From Ancylostoma caninum (Eukaryota; Nematoda; Chromadorea; Rhabditida; Ancylostomatidae), in NCBI GenBank assembly GCA_037903475.1, contig JBAJFG010000291.1, positions 186,001 to 250,000 of the forward strand: 64,000 nucleotides of DNA, in the 5' to 3' direction. Position numbers and translations under genes: made by a program. Positions within the stretch are counted from its first letter, which is position 1; each line of letters begins with the position of its first letter. Below are positions 32,000 through 43,900 of this stretch, piece after piece. The notes under the pieces are model-generated. The model saw only the letters and a program-made list of their open reading frames with translations, was not told the origin of the DNA and ran no database searches.

Positions 32000-34900
32000 T
32001 TACTGATTGGATTCGTTCTGGATGAGATGCTCTGCTTTGACCGGTAACGGCGATGGTGGATGTGTTGATCGTACAGAGAGCGAGAGGAGGACAGGTAGGA
32101 CGAATAAGCCATGTATAAGACCTGGAATGAGGAAAGGCGGGGGTTGCAACGAAGCCTACTGGGATTAGGTTAAAGATTTTTGTTGCAAATATTGGGTCCG
32201 AGATGACGTCTACATATTAATTTTTTTTATTGGAATTTTACCCACCAATGCCAACAACGATGAAGATTGTTTTGGCAAAGGCCACGATCGCGTAGGTGGG
32301 TACGAAGATCAGCGGTAACATGCATAAGAAGGTGGAAAGGCCAGCCTGGAAAAGGTAAGCATGTCATCCTGAAGTCGTGTGCCCACCATAGTCCAAAGAG
32401 ACTCGCGTACATACCTGTATCATTGGGGCGGCCATCTCTCCCAAACTGCTAGCTACTCTTTCTACTGCAGAACCTCGGCAACGATAGAACTGATACGCAA
32501 CGTGTGCTGTATAGTCAACACTGGAATTTTATTGCTATTAATGTGTTTCAAATTGGTGAGTAGCACATCGAAATTATTTTCTGTCTCCAGCTCTTTCTAT
32601 GCATCACTTCGATAATAGGGAAATGTCAGGATTAGCACGTCACCTTGTCATCCTACATAGATGTGGTAGTTTAGTGATTCTGCAGATTTCCAGGGTCCGT
32701 TTAATTCGCGAATCCTAAAGGGGCTAGCAGACAGCGCTCAAATTCTGGGTGAATTCCTCCCATTTCTCCGTCGCACTCTTCGTACTTCCTTCCGGGATTA
32801 TGTCGGTAACTGCAGGAGTAGTAACAGCGCAACAAAAAAAAAACTAGCGGGAAGCAATCGTCGCCATAGATTGGGTGGAGGCGTAGTAATATTGAAATGG
32901 AAAATTGCCCCTATTGTCATTCGACAACATCTCTACTAGTTGTACTCTATCGAAAAATGTGATGTGGCTGGGTTGTGCATATAAATAAATGCTGCCATAG
33001 ATACTGGCCCGCGTCTACGAAGCGCTACCACATAAGCGGCGCGGTTGCATGAGGTCTTCGCCTGCTCCTTCCCTCTCTGACGAGAACATAAAGCAGCCGT
33101 ACCGGACCCTAGGAAGAGTGTCGGAAATTTGCTGGGCAAGTCATGGAATATTGCATTCTTTCTTTTCACTGTTTTCCTATTGTATGACCAAGTAGAACTA
33201 AAAATACGGTGAATGGGTGCTGGGAACGTACCTGAATCCTGTGGCTAAGAGCACATCTACTTGGGTGACCGGATCAAGATCAGCTCCCCACCACGAAAGC
33301 AGACCGACCAGACCTGCATGGAGGGGGATTAAGAGGAATATTTTGATGTATGCAATAATGTACAGTCGGGGGAAAACTATGCAAAACTAAGATTCGGTTA
33401 TACTAGCTGTGTGGCGGTTATCATGGAATGTTATCCAAGCAAAACCAACAGTGATTAATATGATTGGTTACTCTACAGACAACGTAATGTCTGGAGATGC
33501 AGGAGGCGAAAGTTGGTTTGGTAACTTGGTTTCCCTCGCTTTTTCGTTCAAAAATCCTAGGTATCCTAGCCTTGTTGGTTCTCACCAGTACTGGCTTCAA
33601 GATTTCCAGAATGTTTTGCTCAAATATATTACATCACTGAGCAGGTGTACTTTTCTCAGTGCTCAAGACACACTCTACTATTATCTGACACTATAACGGT
33701 TTCGAAGGAATGGCGACTCTTTACATGGTAGAGGAGGATTCGGCCGATGGCGGCTTGCCTATCTACAATGTCCGCCTTGAGTGGGTGAACCATCAATTGA
33801 AAATAATTTTTCAAAAGTAAAACATTGGTGGATACCAAACAAATCATATATGTTCTGAAACGCCATGAAGTGTTCTTTCACATGAATACACATGCCCCGC
33901 CAAAAATAGTGACACTGGGGAAAATAGAGGAAGAAAGGAAAACGAATGCAGCGGACATTTATAATTCCTCAACCTAATAGTATAACACATTCAAAGTGCA
34001 AACTAGCATTGATCCGGGAATTTTTGAAATTTTTGACGACCTTGGCGAAATTTGGTTCTAGGTCACTTTACTCACGCTGACCAATATTTTAGGTAAATCC
34101 TTGAAAAATATGACTCACAGAAGCAAATAGAAGCGATAGTGTACGTGATGATGAGCACACCAATTCGATTGTTAACGAACAGTAAGCAGATCCCAGCCAT
34201 ACAGGCTACTGTTGCTGTTATCGATCCAATGAGGTCATTACCAACCTAAAAGTAGCCGACATTATTCTACACAAGGCATATTTCGAGTGCATAGGGTTTC
34301 CTGAGAAGCTAGGAATATCTTCTGTAAATATGAAGCCTAATGAAATTTTGAAGAACTGATCTTGTGCAATCAGTTCCCGACTAGGGATTTTTTGCTTGGA
34401 ACCAAAAATATTCACAAATTTCCATACCACTGGAATTTTCAGAGCTACAGGTGAAAAATCATACCGTGAGAATCAGGGACAGCACAGCTGAGTCGCCATC
34501 GAATAGCGTGGCATTCCATCGTGGGTGCTCCGCCAGCACTTGCCTAACTCCTTGCACGAAATGCGCACGATTTGCCCACTCAGCCATTCCTTTGCCGAGA
34601 ACCATGAACGAAAAAGAGGTCAGTCGACCTTCGCTGTAATTTTGTTATTAGTAATTACTACGTCTTAACAGGAGTTTTCCAAAGCTACCCACTCGGTCTC
34701 ATTATCCCTGACGTATCGAATTGACGGCGGGTTTCCCACCTTGTCCAACCAGAACTGCATGTTGTGAAGGCTGGGTTTGTATTCTTGATCGGGAACGAGG
34801 AAGAACGACCTGGTCATGTCTGTGACCTGGAGTGTAGATTTAAACGATGGGTATCGATCCATGCGACTGACAGACGACGAACCTTTTTGTCAAATCTCTC

Positions 34901-37900
34901 GTAGGCGTCTAAGAACAGCATCGTTCTGTTACGGCCATATGCTCCTTCCACTGTCTCCAGTTGGTTGACCATGTTGTAGAAACCGGCATGCTGCAACAAG
35001 TAAGTACATAGTTCAAATCTCGAGCAATTCTTTCATTTTGTTTTTTTTAGCCGTGACCGTCTCCGTTTGGCTATTGTTCTTGTTGTTTAGCCTTAATTCA
35101 CTCGATAAGAGCGGAAACGAAGAAGAACATTGCGCTGATTTTATTCCATTGAACACACTCACCTGTTCCGCGTCGGAAATATTCGGAGGATGATTCACGT
35201 AGATGTTCACCGGGAAGTAGGTGTTGAAGATCGGCCTGAATTCCACAAATAGCTGCCAACAACGACATCAAATCTAATTAGGACTGAACAACGTATTGAG
35301 TAGAAAGTCGAATTATTGTATGATTTCTAGTAAGTCGAAGTTCATTGAAAAGTTCCAATTTATTTGAGAAATTCGATTCATCGAAAAAGCAAGACCCCTT
35401 GAACCGTTGAAGGTGGGGTAAGGAGAGTGTAAGGCTCTTGTTTCGAATGCTCGAGCTTTAAATTTTCATTCAAAATCGAAAATTTATGTCAGGTTTGTGC
35501 CCAAATTTTAAGTAATTGACTACATGGAAAAATAAAATATAAGAATATATACAAAAAAAACGACATCGTGTGGGAAAAGGATCTCGTAGTACTATACCAC
35601 CCTTCTCATAATCAGACGAAGAGTAAGAATTTCCTCATTTTTCCTCGACAAGGAACGACTCAAGGAAAATCGCCGTAGGCGCAGGGTGAAGGCAAAGATC
35701 CTGTCTTTGCCTTCTGTTTTTTCCTCGTTTCGTTTCATCATGGTGCACTTCGAGTGCACTAAATACTTAATAGCCTCACCTGATCTTCTTCAGACTCTTT
35801 ACCAGCGGCGAGTCCGAAGGGAAAGCCTTCGCCGGTTCGAAAGTCGACTTCATTGAGTATACTCCCACAGCTGAGATTGAGTACACCGTAATTAGGAAAA
35901 CACCACATATCAAGCGTCCGTTTAGAGAGCACAGCAGGCGTGAGTACTGGAAACTTCATTTAAAGAAGTATTGAAAACGAGGCAATCAAATTCTCCTCCC
36001 TTCGGTTGTAACCCTTTGGCATCTTCATTTTTTGTTGCCTTTTTCGCACCTTAGCTGCTCATTCTTTTTCTTTCAATTTCAAATTGGTTTAGCACATGTG
36101 TTAATCCACATGTACGGTTAACTTGATGTGTGCAAATGAGTAGAAAAAAAAGTAAAGCCCTAAGTGCTGCGAGAAAGGCCCCGTTTTGTGGCTCACCCTG
36201 CCGAGGAAGTCGTTTCCTGTGGGTTTTGTTGGGAGTGCGGGTTGATACTCCTTCTTGTCACTGCACAGATATACCACTGGTGCCAGGATTGTGTAAGTGA
36301 CGATGTAGTCAATGAGTAGTGCAACGGAAGTCGCCAAACAGAATAATGACATCTGAAATGAATTGAAAAAGTTTAGAAAATAGGAATAAATTCTATGAAA
36401 AATTAAAAACCCAAGCCATTCTATTTGTATAATGGCGGTTTCCAGCAACGTTCTGGTAGCAAGCGTGACGTATGTATGCGGTATGAAAATAGCGGAATAT
36501 ACCCGGAATTTATGTAAAATTCGGCGAATACACTCGGAATTCACTCGAGCATCTTTATTTCCGCTCTGATCTCTGTTATACGTTACTTTTTTGCCGTTCA
36601 TGTAGCATTTAAAGTGATACTCATGCTAAATTAATAGAAAGGGAATAACTGGAAATCTTAGGGTATCCGCGGGTTGTTCTAAAAAGCCGCGATTAGAACA
36701 AATTCCAGCGCAATTCAACTCTAAATAAGCAGTATTATTTATGGAACTGGTAAACGGAACAATGGCGGATGTATCAAAATTACAAGCAATAAAAATATAA
36801 TTACTGAGCACGTGCAGATAAACAGAATAAAGAAAGTTCGCCTATTTATATGCCCAATTTACACGGACATTTCCCGGAATTCGAGCAGAAAGGGGTTCCC
36901 AAGGAAGGATGTTTGGGATGAAAGTGATCTCAGTAAAGTAAAACTTATTCTCGCTATCAAATCTGTCCTAACCTGGGGCGTCGGCGTAAAGAATCCAACT
37001 CCAAAAGCGATGATGTTAGTGAGTGAGGTGATGGTGATCGAAGGACCGACATCGACAATAACCTGAACATTCGATCGTGGATTTGTGGAGCTAAATCCTC
37101 CATCCTCAAATGTATGAGAGAACCAAGATCCCCTGAAAAACCGTTGAGAAAGTCTTATATTTTACCTCCTTGGCTCACCTGGGTAAGTCGAACTGAGTGG
37201 TCTTGGATATCCGAGCGGTGCTTCCAGCGGTGTATGAGTATAAACGCATCATCGACACCTAAAAAGATTCTTATTGGAAGAAGCAATTAAGAGGCATGGC
37301 CTCGGATAGAGTGAGTTCTCCAATCCACACTAGTATGAACTTGGTTGCAGTCATTTTATGACATATTCGTTCAACATTAGGTTCTTTTCCCGTTGACAAT
37401 TCCTTCTACTCGTTTGTCTCAGAAATAATGGCTGTTTTCGATCTGTACTTTCCCAAATACATAACTCACCCCAGTCATTAATATTTTTTGGTGTAAAAAA
37501 ATGTTATTTTCTTCATTTTCAGTGTGTTTGTGCTACCTAGGTCTTGACATTCATAGCAGAGTTATGAACTTCCAAAACTCCACTCCTAAGTCACGATCAT
37601 TGCTTTTGAAACAATGCAGTAATTCCTCTGAATAGTTTATAAATTTAATGGAACGTACCGATTCCAAGAACTAGGAATGGCGTGACGCATTGCATCGAGT
37701 AAATAGGGTACTTTAGCCATGACAATAGTCCGAACGCCGAGATCGTGGCCAAAAATGGGGTGATCAGGGTAACAGTCACTGAAATAAAAGCTTTTTATTC
37801 TTGTTCCTCTTTAGAGGAAAGGGTAAAGGATATGTATAAGCATTACCGAGGAAAGGTGTCACGCGCAGGGTACTCTGTCGCCATACAACAGCAATCACGA

Positions 37901-40900
37901 AAATGAGCAGGAAAACGAAACCGATGGACATCAAGAATGTGGCCTAAATTCATGTTTGAGGAGCTGAGTGTTCATAAGAACAAAAGGAAGCCAAAAAACT
38001 CTGTTTTCTGATCACCCTGGTTTTTTAAGAGAGAACCCTAGCTCGTTTTTTTTTTTTTTGGAATTTTGCCATATCCTTACAATCAGATGTTTCCGGAAAG
38101 AAAACAGCTCACCTCAAGCGCACCCCGCACCATTTCAGAGTTGGCGATTTCATCGCCGAATATATGAAAATCAATGAGATCAGAAAATGAGCCGTCATTG
38201 CTGACACGGAACAGATTCAACGTCGTATCCTGAATGATTGACATGAGTTGGACGTTCCAACAGAAAAAAATATAGAATTCTTTGAAAAATGGGAAATAAG
38301 AATAGATATTAGAAGTTGGAAAGAAAAACGAACGAAAATTAGGGGTTGAAGCTAAGGGAACAAAGTTCCTCTAATCCCCCATCTGGTACTACAGTCCATT
38401 ACAATTTTTTTCTACTACGCAGTGGTATGCAGTGCGGCGTAGCCTACCTTGTACGTTCGCTTTCTCTCTGGAGTGTCCACCCGAGAAAAATACCACAAAA
38501 TAATTGATTTCGCTTCAAGTTTGTTAGTTTCTGAAAAAAATCTATTTACATGTTTTTTTTGTGACAGGCCTGTTACTACTAATTAAATATATGTACGAAT
38601 GTCCCAAAATTTTCACCACTTTCTCCCCCTGGTAGTGAAGCGACTTCACCTGGCACGACACGGACGTCGTGAAAATGCATGCCGATGAACAGCGGGGTGC
38701 CGTGGAACGTGCTTTCCGGATAGCCCAGCTGTCGATCAGCATCCGACTCGTTTGATCGCAGCTCCTTCTGGAAACTGGAGGGCATTGTCATCTGAGGAGT
38801 AAATTCTGGCAGAAGGCGGAGGAAGATGTAAAAACCTTATGTCAGTATGAAAACAGAAAAAGAAATTTGAAAAAAAAAATGAAATAATAGATAGATGAGA
38901 GGAACAGCAACAATTTGATTGCATGGGACCGTTACTGTCATACTGATGTATGTTGCGAATAAAGACACCAGAAGTAATTAGGCCTGAAATTAGGTTTCTC
39001 CTTACTAGTGAGTAGTGTGTGCTGACCGAATGATCTGCTAGATGCATTCGATTTTCAAAAATTTGCAATCGAACAATTCAAGAATTGGAATGTTACAAAA
39101 AGGGAAATCCCGGCCAGGGAAAGAAAGAACGGCTGAGAACCTTTTTTTTTGGGGGGGGGGGGGAATTCGACTTCTCGGAGGCATCTAAATTGCTTATTTC
39201 TTGGGTTAGGTGATTTAATTTGTTCGATTTTAATTCGGTCGATACTCTATTAATGAATAATGCAAAATTCAATTTCGCATGGGCGTCTGGTAGAGAACGG
39301 ACCTTCTCTTCCTTGTTTTTTTTTTGTTCGGCTTCTACAAAGATCTGATGAGAGTCTAAACTAAAGGATTAGTAGCTGCTAAAAAAAGAAGAACAGTAAG
39401 AATGAAGAAAAAGAGAACGAATAGCAATAATTTCGTGGATATTCGCTGCTATGACCATCACTTACCATTATCAAATGGAAAGGTCTGTTCAGTTCGCAGA
39501 GTGGATGACAGCTGCGCTCGCTCATTTTTGTCCGATCCGCCAACGACGTCGTCATCAGCTTGTCGAATCGGAGTACCTGAATTTTCATGGCTTTTTGAAT
39601 AAATTTCTGCTAAAAATAGCAGCACAACTTAGAAAAAGTTACAATTTTCTGTCTGAAAATGCCTTTGTTATGAACAGAAACGTAATTTACCTCATCGATA
39701 TAACCATCGCGGAGGATGTTACCACCATCCTTCGCCGCGAATATAACGAATGCCCTTTGAGGAAACACTGTCAGGTTGTGGAATTCCAGATACGTCCGAG
39801 CTTCACTGAAAATGAAAGAATATAGTTTTTGTGTTATAGGACAAACCAGGGTAAACCCCTCGTGAAGGAAGAAAAAGAAGGAAGTAGAGAAGATTTTAGC
39901 AATACTGAAATATATTGGAGTTTTTTTAGTGTAGTATATATGCGCTTTCAGTCAGTTTTCGCAATTTTTTTTTTCAAAAATATGATGTAATTATGCTCGG
40001 ATATGCGCTGATTATGCTGAACTTTTTTCCGTATTCCGTAACAAGCAGCTTGCATATAGTGCTTTGCTCCCTTGTATCCACTCCCAAACCATTCAAAAAT
40101 GATTGCCTTACGAAGGTGCTGGCTCAAAGATATTGTGAAATTGAAATCCACGATATTTAAACAATTTTTCAAAGCTTGAAGTCAATCGTTACAACCGTTG
40201 CCTTCCTCGAATTTCGATTCATTCAAATAAACCACAGTAATCTTTGAAATCGGAAAGAGTTTCTCATTTTCTACAAAACTGCAACAGTAACCTACTGTTC
40301 AAGTGCGCTGCTAATCCTGGACTTGAAATACTCATTCTCTCCAATACTAGGTGCGTTTCGAGCCCTCTAAGAATATAACTCCTGTTATCCGCTCTTGGTT
40401 CCCACCCTTCCACCAACCAACACATAAGGATCGTGGGAGAAGGTTACTTGCAGACAACGAAGCAGGAAACAAGCGAAGAAAACAGGAATGATTAGCAGCG
40501 AAGGACGATGAGAAGCAGAGACAAAAGAGACAATTAAGCTACGGGTTTTTGTGGACAGTGCTACAAGGGCGTAGAAGGGTTGAGTGATGGTCGAAATGAA
40601 GAGGAAGGTTTTTGCTGGTTATGCATTTATGAACTCGATTTCAACCTCTGACATGCTGCTGCTACGAAGTTGTATGTATGTCAAAGCAATACCCCAAGGT
40701 CCCTCTTATGAAGAATGTGTGCATTGTATGCCTTTCTACGACTAAACATAATGAAAACGCAAAATAACCCCCACAACTTAGCCGCCTGTGGAAGCGACCT
40801 CACTCGCTTATCGCAGTGGTTTCGAAGTAGCAAGAAATCAAATTATTCAGCATATTTTCAGAAGTGCTAGCCGATTCATTCCTTCAATCGCTGATTTTCT

Positions 40901-43900
40901 TTCAAAAGTTTTTTTTAGTTTTAAAAGCCTATGTGACAAATCGTTTAATCGCGGAAAAAGCGCGGACTCAAGATCCGTCCCCGTTTTTGTGAAAACCCCC
41001 GTCAATAGTCACGTCAGCTAAGTTTCACTGCGCCGGTTTGTGACACTCGAGATGTGGCGAGCGCAATTTGCAGCTAGCTTTATGGTGACTTTATGGGCTC
41101 TATGGCGCCAGAAAACCGTCTGCTGTAGCTTGCCGAAGCTGCAGTTACTCTGAACTGGTGCTTATTACACTGAGGTAGGCTGTGCAGAACTAGTCAATCT
41201 TAACAACAGAGGGCAGGAAGGGAATGAAAGGGTCAGAATTTCGTGGATATCACCTTTCATCGCGATCACAGATCCGTTCAAGTATTAATCCATGTGTTTG
41301 ATATACGGTTTAAGTGTGGTGTGCAGACTATTTGTGTAAAAAACAGTTATCCTACTAATGAACAAATTTTTGAAGTATGTGTAAACCAGTGGCGGACGCA
41401 GAAAGTGGACGAGAGGGGGGAGGGCGTGGGAAAAAATTGGAGTCTTCGCCGTTTTGGGGACCCTGGCAGAAAATTAAATTAATAACAATATTAATCATAA
41501 TAATTAATAGAAAATCATATTAAGAATAATAATAAAAATAAACAATTAAAAATAAACTAATGCAAGATTTTTATTTGTATTGTAAAGTAATTTCGAAAGT
41601 TTGGCAACCCATTCTCGGGGGGTTCCCCCCCTGCGTCCGCCACTGGGTATGTACATACTTTGAATCCTCTCACTTTTTGCGAAATCTTTTTGTCTCACAG
41701 ACTAAATGCTGCAGATCTCGGCTTCAGTGTGATATAAACCAACAATTAGTGCCCTGGATTGATTTAATCAACTGAAGACAATGAATTATGGAAAATAGGA
41801 AGACAATGTCGCTGAGTACCTTCATTATTTCCATGCAAAATATTTTCCGTAATAGTTCGCAATTATCCTAACCCTGAACGCTTACGAAATTCTGTCCCGG
41901 AACTCCTTGCAAGGTTGTGTTTCTATTTTCCAGCATGCACGGCTGATCTTCCCAGTAACTGTCACTATCTCCTGTATTTATTCGCTGCACTTTCAGAACG
42001 CAGACCCAATTAGTCTCGGCGCTCCTTTGTGAAAAACAGTGACATCATTTTACTAGCCTCCGAAGGACAACTCACGACAGAACTACAATGTAGGCGAACA
42101 CCACTATTTTTTAATTGCTGAATGTCTGAAGTCGACAAGTTTTGTTGACGTGGGACAATAAACAATGCAATCCAAGAATTATTGTCCTAAATCCACGGCT
42201 ATTGACTCGAATCTGGGGCAATTCTTATAGGAGATCTGTCGAAAAAAGGCCGATTAAAAATCGGGTTCAACGGGATTCTGAGAAACTTATACGTGGTTCA
42301 CAAGAGTGGCGTTTAAAGGGCTCAATAATCAATGTGTGAGGAGGAATGCGCAATCATACGTACAGCAAAAACGGAAATAAATAGACAACTAGAAGGCTAG
42401 AAAATTTCTAGTGGGTGAAAGCGAGAGTTTGTAGCGCTTGAAATGGTGATAATAGCGCCGCCTCTTCAAAGAAGTGTTACATTTTGGTATCGGAAGATTA
42501 GGAGTGGTTATAATGCGGGAATTTTCATTGTTTTGCATTTGTAGATTAGTGAGAGTATATGTATAGGTGAGAAATGACCGAAAGTACTGAGGAAATAAAA
42601 ATTAGAAAAGTCAAAAACACTCACTATCCACTGACGGAATCATCTGGCGAGAACGACCTGCGAATATCCTGCTCAAAATGAACCCTGTGAAGACCAGCTG
42701 CTAGCAGAAGACATACGACGATGCTGCCTAAAAACATAAGTTATATCGCGAAAAAATACGGCGTCTATTTTCTCCAACACCATGGCAAGCTGCGGATCCC
42801 TAAAAACACCAGCAAGAAGTGCAAGTGTTCACAGCTGGCCTCCTTTCTATTCCCTTTCACCAGCTGAACCTACTTTTCCTTCTGCAATCCGGTTCCGCGA
42901 ACACCTCACTCGTGTGTATTAATTTGCTGGTCATATACATAAACAGAGAAGCTCGTTCTTCCTCTGATTAGCTCTGCGCTCCTAGCTGTAATTATGCTAT
43001 TGGGAGCTACTGTGGAGCAGCATGGGATTCCGCGCGCGGACAAACTGTAGTGGGATTCATGAACGTTCCCAGGAAAATCATAGCCTTCTCGCTGGCTCAG
43101 AATTTGCCATCTTTTCACAGTAAAATTGCTCCATTTCACTGCCATGAAAGCCTTGTTGTGAAGAAGTTCTCGAATAAAATGCACTCATTTTTGCTTGACA
43201 GACTCGTTCACCACGGTTTCGTGGTTAAGGTTTCTCGGCAGCCTTCATGACTTCCACCTGCCACTGTCGCGCAAATCATGCACATTTCCAAGAAAATTGA
43301 GGCCTTCCCGTTGGCCGTTTATTTCACCACGATGAACACCATTGCTGTGATGAAGTTTCCGGATAAGGTACTTCCGGGCTTCTATGGAGAAACTCGTCCA
43401 CTGTGGCTATACGGCTAGGTTGCCACTTTCCGGGAGCCTTCATGAACCCTACCTCAGGTTTTGGACGTTCAGAATATACAGCTAAGTGAAGCTAGCGGCT
43501 CAATTCACCTGTGCTCACAGCAACATTGCAGCATTTATCACCTGCTTTCAGAATTCTTAACAAACTAGTTAAGAACTGAGGACTTAATTGTAGTTCTTTG
43601 CTTTGTTTGTAAGATAACCACGCGTGAAATATTATACTCTTGTTACTGTTGTATGTTTTTGCCTAGTTGTCATATTTGGCGAATATGCGCAACAACGAGC
43701 AAAGTCCAAGGTACGCTTCTGAATTCTAGTACATTTATAGGGGTATCAAAAAGTTTCCGGCCTAGACTACTTCCAAAAGGTCTACAGCGACGAAGTTTTG
43801 TTGAAGTAAAACATAGTTCTCTTGGACACTAATGCACTTTTCCTAGCTCAATTTCTGTTTTTTTTTTTGAGCCATTCAAAGAACTCTTTTTTAGCACATA

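Noticed and set aside
35759..35959. MKFPVLTPAV frame in ptr exon 13
   Set aside because: Phase with neighbours and the FEPAKAFPSDSPL motif show that a different frame of the same exon is used, ending at CTG/GTAAAG.
37080..37132. Possible extra ptr exon between exons 10 and 11
   Set aside because: Exons 10 and 11 join directly in phase at the conserved RLTQ-VIVDVGPSIT position.
39141..39163. T-run followed by G-run as a possible functional tract
   Set aside because: Looks like homopolymer expansion in an intron and a possible sequencing artefact.
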